Source: Ilex aquifolium (taxonomy: Eukaryota > Streptophyta > Magnoliopsida > Aquifoliales > Aquifoliaceae). Taken from it: DNA of 64,000 nt. A model generated the notes under the pieces. That model was not told the origin of the DNA. It searched no databases and saw only the letters and a program-made list of their open reading frames with translations. The stretch spans positions 38,457,001-38,521,000 of the forward strand of contig OX637394.1 of the NCBI GenBank assembly GCA_951799425.1. The letters run 5' to 3'. This document shows, in pieces, positions 11,881 to 22,100 of this stretch. The number at the start of each line of letters is the position of its first letter. Positions within the stretch are counted from its first letter, which is position 1. The position numbers and the translations under genes were made by a program.

Positions 11881-12675
11881 TGTCACACCTTAACTGACTT
11901 GGGTGCATAATGGCGATCTTGGTGGCACCTTGCACTAAGGCACGCCATGAGAAGGAATCAAGGTGATGTGGCTAAGGGTTCGACAGGTTGGTGTGGACCG
12001 TGGCAGCATGAGACCACCCAGTTGAGCATGGCAGCACGTGGTGGGCTCAATTGAGGCAATGTGGGTGCATAGCTTCGAATTGCATGGCATGGACTGGACC
12101 CAACATGCACAATGGTTCGTGAGGCAAGGTTGGCTACTGAATGTGGGCACATGGCTGCTCAATGCATGTGACCATGAGGATGTGGGCAGTTGTTGATGAA
12201 TGACTCAGTCAAGGCAGTTGTTGAACAGAGCCCAGTCTAAAGGAGGTAGTTCTGGGTGTTCTTAGTCATATTCTAGTCCAGGTGCATGCTGATAAGGGGC
12301 AGTTCCACATCAGTTGTTAAATAGGTGGAACTGCTTGCCAGGTGTCGCACAGAGAAGCAGTTTTGTTGACCAAGTCTGCTAGGGAATAGGCAGATTGTGT
12401 GTAACAGCCCCTTGGTAGATAGGAGTGTCATCTGTCATGCTCCTTGTATAAATAGGGGTGCTTGGGAATTCTGGTGAGACAGAGTGTTCTTGCTTTGAGT
12501 TCCTTGTAAATTGTAGAGAGCTTTAATATATAAGGTTTGGGAGTGTTGTCCCAGTAAATTCGTGTGTGCCTTTGTGTGAGTTTGTGTCCCTATTCTTGAG
12601 TTTGTGTGGCTGATTGCAGTGGCAACGCCTTCACAGGTAGCCTCAAAAGAAAAACAAGTTGGTACCCCCGTGACA
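11881..12675 (+). repeat. 5' LTR of the chromovirus
   Basis: About 795 bp, from TGTCACACCTTAAC to CCCCCGTGACA, four bases before the primer binding site. Probable TATA signal CTTGTATAAATAGG near 12441-12454 and a downstream GAGCTTTAATATATAAGG. The 3' LTR matches throughout, with many single differences, implying an old insertion. Confidence 0.92.
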
Positions 12676-12678
12676 GTT

Positions 12679-12690
12679 TGGTATCAGAGC
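12679..12690 (+). other. Primer binding site, initiator Met-tRNA type
   Basis: TGGTATCAGAGC directly follows the 5' LTR (three spacer bases). This 12-mer is the standard plant primer binding site complementary to the 3' end of initiator methionine tRNA. Confidence 0.92.
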
Positions 12691-12715
12691 GTTGGTTTTG
12701 GTAGAAAGATCAACT

Positions 12716-13380
12716 ATGGCTGGCGAAACGAATGTAGATTTGAGGGAAAGGGTGGCACGTTTGGAGGAGTTGGTTGGTCATCCACAGTCTGGTGATGTTA
12801 TGGCCCTTTTTGTGCAACTTGCATTGATGTACCAACAGTTCGAGGAGATGCGTGTTGCACAAGAACGACTTCAAAAGGTTGAATCTGATCACTTTAGTCG
12901 GTTGAAAAATGAAGTCGTTGATGTGCTGGCCACTGTTTCTACATGGACCGATGGTATGGGGGAAAAATTGAGTTCCCTCGAGACAGATGTTTCGTTGCTC
13001 AAGAAAGCATTGTAGAATGCTTCTTTGGCTTCTAGCAGTAAAAGCATGCAGAAATCAAAGGTGTATGACCCTAAGTCCTTCACAGGCAGTCGCAACGCCA
13101 AATAACTCGAGAACTTCTTGTGGGATATGGGGCATTACTTTAAAGCAGTTCATACGTTGGATGTTGAGAAAGTAGATCTCACTAGCATGTACTTGTCCAG
13201 TGATGTTAAGTTATGGTGGTGAGCACAATCCGAGGACAAGTCTCGTCCTCAAATCACTACTTGGGATGTTTTGTCCGCTGAAATGAAGGAGCAATTCCTT
13301 CCAAACAACACGACTTGGCAAACTCGTGATGCCTTGAGAAAGCTTCGACATACAAGCACTGTGAGGGAGTACGCGACACA
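12716..13380 (+). pseudogene. gag: Chromovirus gag remnant
   Basis: The frame starts MAGETNVDLRERVARLEELV, 25 bp after the primer binding site. A coiled-coil-like segment (residues ~5-95, VARLEELV, EEMRVAQERLQKV) is followed by a capsid-like part with YDPKSFTGSRNAK, LENFLWDMGHYF and WDVLSAEMKEQFLP. In-frame stops occur at 13013-13015 (TAG), 13103-13105 (TAA) and 13220-13222 (TGA). Gag ends abruptly at about 13380 within the LRKLRHTSTVREY region and passes straight into protease sequence, so the rest of capsid and the zinc-knuckle nucleocapsid are missing. Not functional as it stands. Confidence 0.88.
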
Positions 13381-13807
13381 TAACTTTGTTTCTGACCATG
13401 AGGTGCAGCGGCTTGGTTTAGCTTTGACGAAAGACTCTAGCCAGATCAAGGCTGTTAATTCAAAAGCAAAACCAGCTGGTGGCGTTGCTAGAGAAGTCCC
13501 TTTAAAAGTTGGTGATTGGCAAGGACCATACGACTTTATAGCAGTCCCTCTCGATGATTTTCAGGTAATCCTTAGGCTAGAATTTCTTACTAAGGCAAAA
13601 GTGTCGGTTATGCCTCATTTGCATGGGATGTTCGTGATGGACATGCCCAGTACCTATTTTGTTCCCCTCATCAAGGCCAAGTTTTCGAGGGAAATATTGT
13701 CTGCCTTGCAAGTGAAAGATAGCTTGCGAAGAGGAGAAGAAACGTACTTGGCTGTTCTGTTTAAGGATAAGGAGTCCAAAGTATTGCAAGTCCCTGAACT
13801 AGTGTAA
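13375..13807 (+). pseudogene. Chromovirus protease remnant, active-site triad deleted
   Basis: The same frame continues with ATHNFVSDHEVQRLGL, which is the part just after the Asp-Thr-Gly of gypsy aspartic proteases, followed by GDWQGPYDFIAVPLDDFQVI and KAKVSVMPHLHGM. The catalytic DTG itself and everything upstream are gone; the deletion kept the reading frame. Stop at 13805-13807, after which the frame continues into the linker to reverse transcriptase (IDHAIELILGA, APYRMSPSELAEL). Confidence 0.85.
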
Positions 13808-14700
13808 CAGTTACTGACTGAATTCAAGGATGTGGCACCCAAAGAATTGCCAGCAAGATTACCACAAATGCGGGAGATTGACCATGCCATTGAGTTGATT
13901 CTAGGGGCAAAAATCTCTACCCAAGCTCCTTATCGAATGTCTCCATCAGAGTTAGCGGAGCTAAGGAGGTAGCTTGATAGTCTATTGGACATTGGATTCA
14001 TTAGACCTTCCAAGGCTCCCTATGGAGCCCCTGTCCTGTTTCAGAAAAAGAATGATGGATCCTTACGGCTTTGCGTGGATTACATGACCGTTAACAAAGT
14101 GACTGTGAAGAATAACTATCCAATCCCGCTTGTTGACGAATTGTTCGATCGACTGGGGAAAACAGTCTTTTTCACCAAGATGGACTTGTGGCTGGGATAT
14201 CATCAAGTCAGAATTGCGGAAGGAGATGAGGCAAAGACCGCTTGTGTTACGAGGTATGGGTCATAGGAGTTTTTAGTCATGTCTTTCGACTTAACCAATG
14301 CCCTTGCCACATTCTACAACTTGATGACCAATGTATTCCAGGAATACTTGGACCACTTCATGGTTATTTACTTGGATGACGTAGTTGTTTATAGCCAGAC
14401 CCTTGAGGAGCATGTTGAGCACCTCAGGTTGGTTTTGACAAAGTTGAGGGGAGTGCAGCTATACTTGAAACCGAAAAAATGCGAGTTTGTCCAAAAGGAA
14501 ATCTCATTCCTCGGGCATATTATTTCTGCAGGCGTGGTGAAGATGGACCCAAAGAAAGTTGAGGTCATTGCTGATTGGTTTGTCCCTACCAAGGTTACTG
14601 AATTGCGATCTTTCCTTGGTTTGGCAAATTATTATCAAAATTTTGTGAAGAACTACTCAAAGAAGTTCGTTGTGTTGACTGATCTTTTGAAGAAGGACAG
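13808..14700 (+). pseudogene. pol: Chromovirus reverse transcriptase domain
   Basis: Same frame as gag. Conserved blocks are in order: [82 protein letters not shown] (the YLDD catalytic pair), [16 protein letters not shown]. Stops break it at about 13970 and at 14264-14266, so the region is not a continuous ORF; the longest open part begins at 14279. Substitutions such as D-L-W-L-G-Y in place of the usual D-L-R-S-G-Y show drift. Confidence 0.92.
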
Positions 14701-15289
14701 GACATGGAACTGGTCCTACGAATGTCAGGAGGCATTCGATCAATTGAAGGCGTTGGTGACGTCTAGCCCAATTTTGCGGCTGCCTGACTTTGACTTGCCT
14801 TTTGAAGTTCATACAGACGCATCAAAGTTTGCTCTTGAAGGGGTACTGGTGCAGAATGGTCATCCTATGGCGTTTGAAAGCAGGAAGCTGAATGATACCG
14901 AGAGGCGGTACTCAGTGCACGAGAAGAAAATGACAGTAGTCATTCACTGTATCAATGCATGGAGGCATTACCTGCTAGGGAAGCATTTCCTTGTGCTAAC
15001 AGACAATGTGGCTACCAAATGTTTCAATTCCATGAAGAAGTTGACACCAAAACAAGCAAGATGGCAGGATTTTCTTGCTCAGTTCCATTTTACGTTGCAG
15101 TACAAGCCTGGCAGTGCAAATCAGGTTACCGATGCCCTTAGCCGAATCCCAGTTGTTGATGGGGTGATGGATGCACTTAGCCAGATTGCCGAAGATATGC
15201 TGCAAAGAATTCAGGATCAAACAAAGGATGATCCCGTGACCAGCTTGTTGCTAAAGCAAGTCCAAGAGGGGGTGACTCAGCGATTTTAG
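14701..15289 (+). pseudogene. pol: Chromovirus RNase H domain
   Basis: Continuous with reverse transcriptase. Shows [18 protein letters not shown] (the first catalytic Asp), [20 protein letters not shown] (Glu region), HFLVLTDN (second Asp) and [16 protein letters not shown], the standard C-terminal RNase H ending of gypsy elements. Terminated by TAG at 15287-15289, before the integrase. Confidence 0.9.
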
Positions 15290-16160
15290 GTAGAGGATGG
15301 TGTACTCTACGCCAAAGGAAGGAGGCGCTATGTTCCGAAGTCGGGCGGACTTTGACAAATGTTGCTGAAAGAGACTCATGATGCTCGATGGTCAGGGCAT
15401 CCGGTGCAGGAACTGACCCTTGCCTTATTGGCGAAAATTTATTATTGGCCTCGCATGGAAGCAGACGTTGAGCTTTATGTGCGCACTTGTTTGGTGTGCC
15501 AGCAGAACAAGACAGAAAGAAGAAAGATGGCGAGTACTTTGGAGCCTCTCCCTATTCCAAGCAGACCTTGGAAGAGTGTTTCCATAGATTTCATTAATGG
15601 TTTGTCGAAGGTGAATGACTTTACTTCGATCTTTGTGGTTGTAGACAGATTTTCGAAGTATGTCACCTTCATTGCGGCTCCAAAAGTATGTTCTACTGAA
15701 GTCACTCCTCAGCTGTTCCTTAAGCATATTGTGAAGCTTTAGGTCTTCCGCCTAATATAGTCAGTGACAGAGACACGCGTTTTACTAGTCGGTTCTGGAC
15801 AGCCTTGTTCGAGCTGTTGGGGCACACAGCTTAACCTTTCCACTAGCAATCATCCGCAGACAAATAGGCAGACTGAGCGGGTTAATGCAATGCTGGAGGA
15901 ATATCTCAGACACTATGTCACAGTGAACCAGGAGAATTGGGTGGATTTACTTGATGTCGCCCAATTCAGCTACAATTTGCAGCAAAGCTCTTCCACTGGA
16001 ATGAGCCCATTCGAGTTGGCAATTGGCCAACAACCTCTACTCCGCATAAAGTTGCCAAGGAGAAATATCAAGGGAGATGTCCCACAACTTATCACTTTGC
16101 TTGGGCCAATCAGGAGAGGACCGACGAGGCAAAGAACTACTTGACTAAGGCAGTGAAGAG
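15290..16160 (+). pseudogene. pol: Chromovirus integrase remnant
   Basis: The zinc-binding part shows HDARWSGHP and CLVCQQNK (H-H-C-C). The catalytic core starts PLPIPSRPWKSVSIDFI with the first Asp, and WVDLLDVAQFSYN plus SPFELAIGQQP follow later. Stops lie near 15354 and at 15740-15742. Between about 15740 and 15825 the conserved text, including the second catalytic Asp region, is only readable in another frame, so two compensating frameshifts have occurred there. A further shift occurs near 16140. Confidence 0.88.
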
Positions 16161-16169
16161 AATGAAGAA

Positions 16170-16660
16170 ATGGCAGACGAGAAAAGGAAGGCAGTAGAGT
16201 TCGAAGTGGGTGACAAAGTGATGCTCAAACTGACCCCACCAATTTGGAAGAAGATCACTCAGAAGTCTACACATAAGGGATTGATCCAGCACTATGACGG
16301 TCCTTTTCTTATCACAAGAAGGATTGGCAGGTTGGCCTATAGGTTGGATCTTCCCAGTCATCTCAAGCTACATCCGGTTTTCCACGTTACCTTCTTGAAG
16401 CCATACGTTGTGGACCTAAAGGACCCTAGCAGATATGTTCGGCGTCGGGCTCCTCCAATAATCAGGAAGCAATTCACGGAGATAGCAGAAGATATCCTTG
16501 ACCACAAGACTGAGGGAATGAGTAAGAAAAATAGAAGGAATCATTATCTAGTTAAGTGGAAAGGGAAAGCACCGGAAGAAGCCACTTGGGAGAAAGAGAC
16601 GACATTGTGACAGTTCGAGGATCTTATCAAGCAGTACCATGCCACCATTCCAACGAGGTC
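16170..16660 (+). pseudogene. Chromovirus integrase C-terminus and chromodomain
   Basis: FEVGDKVMLKLTPP is the GPY/F-type DNA-binding region of integrase, followed by HPVFHVTFLKPY, the hallmark junction of plant gypsy elements. The chromodomain reads AEDILDHKTEG, HYLVKWKGKAPEEATWE, with a TGA at 16608-16610 where the family has an aromatic residue, then QFEDLIKQYH. Chromodomains of this class are thought to guide insertion to heterochromatin. Confidence 0.88.
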
Positions 16661-16686
16661 GTTGGATACTTTAGGTGGGGGTGGCT

Positions 16687-18895
16687 TGTCACACCCTAAC
16701 TAACTTGGGTGCATAATGGCAGTCTTGGTGGCACCTTGCACCAAGGCACACCATGAGAAGGAATCAAGGTGATGTGGCTAAGGGTTCGACAGGTTGGTGA
16801 GGACCGTGGCAGCATGAGACCACCCGATTGAGCATGGCAACACGTGGTGGGCTCAATTGAGGCAATGTAGGTGCATAGCTTCGAATTGCATGGCATGGAC
16901 TAGACCCAACATGCACAATGGTTCGTGAGGCAAGGTTGGCTGCTGAATGTGGGCACATGGTTGGCACATAGCTACTCAATGCATGTGATCAGGAGGATGT
17001 GAGCAATTGCTGATGCATGACTTAGTCAAGGCAGTTGCTGAACAGAGCCTAGTCTGAAAGAGGCAGTTCTGGGCATTCTTAGCCATATTCTGGTTCAGGT
17101 GCATGCTGATAAGGGGCAGTTCCACATTAGTTGTTGAATGGGTGGAACTGTCTGTCAGGTGTCGCATAGAGAAGCAGTCTTACTGACCAAGTTTGTTAGG
17201 GATAAGTATGTCAGTGGACCGAAGCGGGGGCGGGAGGTGTAGTCTCCATCTCCATACCCACTTAAAAAAACTCTGTTCATCTCCGGTCCACCCCTGTTAA
17301 CGGGTATAGTTTTTATTTTCATCCCCGTCAACCGGTAAATTTCTAATCCCCGCCCTCGTCCCAGCTTCCCCCATACTCATCCAAGCTCAAGCCAACATAA
17401 TTCAAAATTTTAAATAAATCCAACATTTTAAATAATCCAACAACATTCTAAATAATCTAACACAACATAATGTAGCATAACATATTCCAACATAATACAA
17501 ACAAAAAATGTCTAAAATACTACTTGAACTTTGAAAGTACTCATGGTGCATTCTGAAGTCCAAAATCACAGTGATGTTGAAAATGATGAAGGTAGGTGAA
17601 GATGTTTTTTTTTCTTGTTTAAGGCCAGTTTGGCATATAATTACAATGAAATGTCTTTGACAATTTGGGGCAATAATTTTTTAGGGCAAACTGTAATAGG
17701 TAATGAAAAAGTGCATCTAAAATAAATTCATGCCCATATTGACATTTACTCATATACACAAGCTTATGCTCATAAATATTTGCATTATCACAAAGCTAGC
17801 TGCACACACACCATGAAACTCTCTGAGAACATAATACAAATACTCTTCTTCATGCAAAACCAACATCAAAATAAAGCAAATAAAACACAATAGTTGAATA
17901 CCCAAATAATCAGAATCACAAATGAACATATTGCGAAGAACAACACTTGCAGCCATCAATCAGGTGTGTTCTTCCTCCTCTTCTTGATTCCTAACACAAA
18001 CCTTTTGAACTCCATAGAAAAAGAAGAAAGAGAACCAAGAAAAACCCAAGTTTGCTCGTGGGGCCATCTTGAAGCGATCTTGATCTTCCCAGAGATCCCA
18101 ATGTAGTTGGGAATGCTACAGACAATGATTCGATGATTACAATGCTTGAACGTTAATATAATAAATCTTTGAGGTAGCAAAGTGGCGTCTTGATCGGTCT
18201 GTTCTTGTCCAAGATTGAGGAATTACTCGCAGGACTGTAACTACGAATGGGTCATTTTGTCACGCCGCCTGCAACATTCTCTACCTCATCTTTGACTATA
18301 TACCCATGTAACCCATCTATACTTCCCTCACTCATTCAAATAAACATCACCGAATATGAAAACTACATGTCTCAGCGACGATGGAAACCTGCAATCAACA
18401 ATGGAGGGAGAGAGACAGAGCGATGGAGGCGGCTGATAGAGGAGAATAAGTTAGGGCTTTAAGTGTAAGCCCATCCCCGCACGGGTTTATACGGGGTATC
18501 CCCGTATACGTCCACCATCCAATACTATGGTCCATCCCCGGTCCAAACGGGGCAGTTTGGACGAATACCCATTTTTCCCCGGTTCACTGCCATCCCTAGC
18601 TAGGGAATAGGCAGATTGTGTGTACCAGCCCCTTGACAGATGGGGGTATCATCTGTCATGCTCCTTGTATAAATAGAGGTGCTTGGACATTCTGATGAGA
18701 CATAGTGTTCTTGCTTGGAGTTCCTTGTAAATTGTAGAGAGCTTCAATATATAAAGTTTGGAAGTGTTATCCAAGTAAATTCGTGTGTGCCTTTGTGTGA
18801 GCTTGTGTCCCTATTCTTGAGTTTGTGTGGCTGATTGCAGTGACAACGCCTTCACAGGCAGCCTCAAAAGAAAAACGAGTTGTTACCCCGTAACA
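16687..18895 (+). repeat. 3' LTR of the chromovirus, split by a hAT-like insertion
   Basis: Left part 16687-17202, right part 18599-18895. It matches the 5' LTR on both sides of the insertion; at the break the 5' LTR reads CTGCTAGGGAATAGG and the two flanks here read GTTAGGGA and GCTAGGGA. It ends GTAACA, followed by the target duplication ACTAG. TATA-like CTTGTATAAATAGAGG near 18663 is kept. Confidence 0.9.
17203..18598. mobile_element. hAT-like non-autonomous DNA element, copy 2, nested in the 3' LTR
   Basis: Begins TAAGTATGTCAGTGGACCG and ends GGTTCACTGCCATCCCTA, the same inverted termini as the copy at 2828-3572. The flanking 8-mers GTTAGGGA (17195-17202) and GCTAGGGA (18599-18606) form an 8-bp target duplication with one C/T change, as expected of hAT transposition. 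It is about 650 bp longer than copy 1. The inner part, roughly 17510-18440, has no counterpart in copy 1 and shows no open frame that I recognise, so copy 1 may be a deletion derivative or copy 2 may have gained sequence. Confidence 0.88.
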
Positions 18896-19141
18896 ACTAG
18901 AGTTATATACTGCAAAGAAAACACAAATAATCCCTACTGTTTTCCCATGGCAGAACTTAGATTACCGATTTTTTCATTTCTAAATTTTCTACCACTTTCC
19001 CCACGTAAAACGGAGTATAAGACCAGACTCTACCAACCAGAGAATTTCATTCATCTGATAAAGGAAAAGGAGAAAAATCTTATAATTACAGCGGAGATAC
19101 AGTTCATAAGGAGCATCTCTAAGATCTCAAGACTACCACAA

Positions 19142-22100
19142 TTATCGTTGGGGCACATTTTCACCAGAGCCACCAGCACTGATGGTTGCAGTAGTTCCAC
19201 TCGTCGAAGCAATGTCATCCCGCGAGGCGTTTGAATTTCCAACATTGCTGGCAGTGCCACTCATCACTGCAATGTTATTGGGCAAGGTGCTTGAATTTCC
19301 AACATTACTGGAAATGTCACCGGTAATGTTATTTGTAGCAGTGCCACTCGTTGCAGGCATAATATCCGGTGCAACATTTGAATTTCCTACATTACTGGCA
19401 ATGTCACCGGTAATGGTATTTGTAGCAGTGCTACTTGTCGCAGGCATAATATCCGGTGCAACATTTGAATTTCCTACATTACTGGCAGTTTCACCGGTAA
19501 TGGTATTTGTAGCAGTGCCACTTGTCGCAGGCATAATATCCGACGCAGGCATAATATCCGATGCAACATTTGAATTTCCTCCATTAGTAGCACCGGCGGT
19601 CTCGGTGATTTTTGGTTGCAGAACTTTAGTTTCAGTGGCTGCAGGCATGTTAGTATGAGCTGCAGGGGCCATCACAGCCGCAGCGTCCGCGGGTTCCTCT
19701 CCTTTATGATGCTTTTGCGCTGCTGCAGCTGGAGGATAGACCCTCAGAGTGCTGCCTGTATGGGTGGCACCAGTTTTCAGTTGGTTCATGGTGCCAGACT
19801 CCTTTACAGCATGAAGTTGCTGCAACCGGTAATCAGTTTCTGGCCGACGGCAAACTTTTCTCAGTGGCACAATTTCCTACAAAAATATTAAGAGATAAAT
19901 CAACATTATTCAACACGAAGTGCATCCGTCAAACCACAAACAACTTGAATGGTGCGCATGGTTTAAGATAGACACGTATGTGATAATGTCCTTCAATGCA
20001 GTTTTATCATTTGAGTCAAAGTGGAAACCAGTTATATTATCTTAGCTTGAGACACTATGCTATTAGAACTTCTAAATTTTTATATAAAAAAAAAACAGAG
20101 CCTCCAAAATATTGAGATAGAAGACATCTAGATTTAAAACTAACATAAATAATGCATTCCTATGATAATGTATGACACTTTGTGCACTGAACATCCTCGA
20201 GGCATTCACAATTTCTAAGTAACTCCATGACACGAAACTTCTGTCCTGTTTAACTCAGCAAAACGGATGCTTTGTCAGCCTGCATGAAAACAGCTAAACA
20301 ATCCACCAGAAGCCAAAGCGGCCTATTAAGCGCAGCTAAGCTAATATGCGCCAGAGAAAGCTAGGTCGGGAGGCAGTACGGAAGATTGGTCCGCTCCGCA
20401 AAGCTGAGCTTTTCGGTTCGCCCACCAAAAAAATAAAGGAAAAGGAAAGGGGAGCTGTAACATCTTTGAACAAATAATCTTCATCCAAAATTATGTCTTG
20501 TTACAACCTTATCAAGAAGATCTTATCTAGAAGATAATAGTCCTTAACAGAATTATCAGGTTGAAGTTTTCCTGAAATCATCTACCAATCTAAAGATAAC
20601 CATGTGTCACTGCAGTTATTCATGTGTGAAGCCACAATCAGACGAATCTTTTCTCTGGCAAATGATCTCCTATTACTCAAATGGTGCCAATATTGATCTA
20701 TTTGTCTCCACAAGAAATTTTGACAGAGTTGTACTAAATTCCAATTTTTCTTTTCTCATGTTATGATTTCTTGGCAAGCATGCAAAATCTAAAATGAGTA
20801 GTCCCAAAAAAGAAAAAAAGAAAAGAAAATGCCCCAGTAAAAATTTTACCCCTTAAATCAGTAAGAATATACCCTATCCAAAATACACTAGCATATAAAA
20901 GACACTAACCAATTACCCACGAAAAACAACAAAATAGTTTTAGAAGATAAAATTACAAAAGAAATGAAGATCAAGGCAGTAGTATACCTCAGACTGATCA
21001 TGATCATAACGCACCAGAAACCTACAACGGCAACCTCTTACATCATGCCTTCTTCTTTGTGCATCGAGGACATGGGCATCAAAATAAAGAGCCTGCTCTT
21101 TGCCTTCCTGAAAATATTTTAAGACGTGATTATTGAAGACCTAACCAAAGCTTACATTTGTTTTTTCTCCTTTTTTTTTCTCGAAGTGATCACATACAAC
21201 ATTTCGGTGAATCATAAAGAGAAACTTGCACCTGAAAACAGAGTATGAGATCTCCTGGGAGAACCGCAACACATTCTGATGATTCACATGGGAGAGAGCG
21301 TTGTCTGACATGCTTGCGAACGTTGACCCATTCATCCTCCTCAGCCCCAAAACCAGCAAACCGAACCAGAACTTCCTGAAATGATCAGTGGCTTTTTATA
21401 TATAACATGGAAAAGAAGACATGAAGCATGTCAATACCATTTGGCCCCAAAGAAACAAGACTAAACTATAAAGGCACCAGGGTTTCTAAGTTCCAGCATA
21501 TCCCCAATAACAATTTAGCACAGCTTCGTGGCAGAATGCAGATATGGTCCAAAGATAGTGTAATTAGCAGATTGTGTGAGCATAATTTATAGCATTACAA
21601 GGAAAATGAGAAACAGATACACCAGTGTGTACCCTAAGTTCCCAACTAAAGAGGTTTTTGGTCCATGAGTCCATCCATTAGATGTTTTAAGCACAGATAA
21701 TTTGGGGGACCCACATGATAGTTCAGTGCAAGGGTCTAGTGCAAGAATGCATTTGAATGATGAGCAAAACAGCATGTTAACAACATTTCTAAAAAGATTT
21801 GAACAATTCGTTTTACGAAGTTAAATCAACATGAGAAGGGTATACTAGCTTACCGGATCACCTGTCTCAAGATATCTATGAGATAGGAACAATGCAACAT
21901 CGTACCTGAGAAAGGGAATAACAACGAATGACTATCACTCATCCACTTGTAAATTGACGGAAGGAAATAGACAAACATCAAATAAATTAGCATCTAATAG
22001 TCATTAACTGAATGCCTTGAAATACTAACCATGCACCATCCCTTGCAGATTTAGCCTCAAACTCCATCTGAGAATTTTCAGGAACATTGCCGCCTCCACT

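Larger units (their letters stand above)
11881..18895 (+). mobile_element. Ty3/gypsy chromovirus LTR retrotransposon, decayed, with nested insertion
   Basis: Both LTRs are present and start TGTCACACC. The perfect 5-bp target duplication ACTAG lies at 11876-11880 and 18896-18900. After the 5' LTR comes a primer binding site matching initiator Met-tRNA (TGGTATCAGAGC, 12679-12690), and before the 3' LTR a polypurine tract (AGGTGGGGGTGGCT, 16673-16686). Inside, one frame broken by stops encodes gag, a protease remnant, reverse transcriptase, RNase H and integrase in gypsy order, and a chromodomain closes the polyprotein, which identifies a chromovirus. The 3' LTR is interrupted by a hAT-like element (17203-18598). 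The element cannot be autonomous: many in-frame stops, frameshifts and an internal gag-protease deletion. I do not assign the clade (Tekay, Reina, Galadriel or CRM). Confidence 0.95.

Noticed and set aside
19182..19658. Plus-strand 158-aa frame with repeated hydrophobic units
   Set aside because: It is the antisense shadow of the in-frame repeats of the SHH2-type last exon.
20300..20460. Organelle DNA insertion in SHH2-type intron 9
   Set aside because: The GC-richer island has no sequence I can recognise as plastid or mitochondrial; left as an unexplained island.
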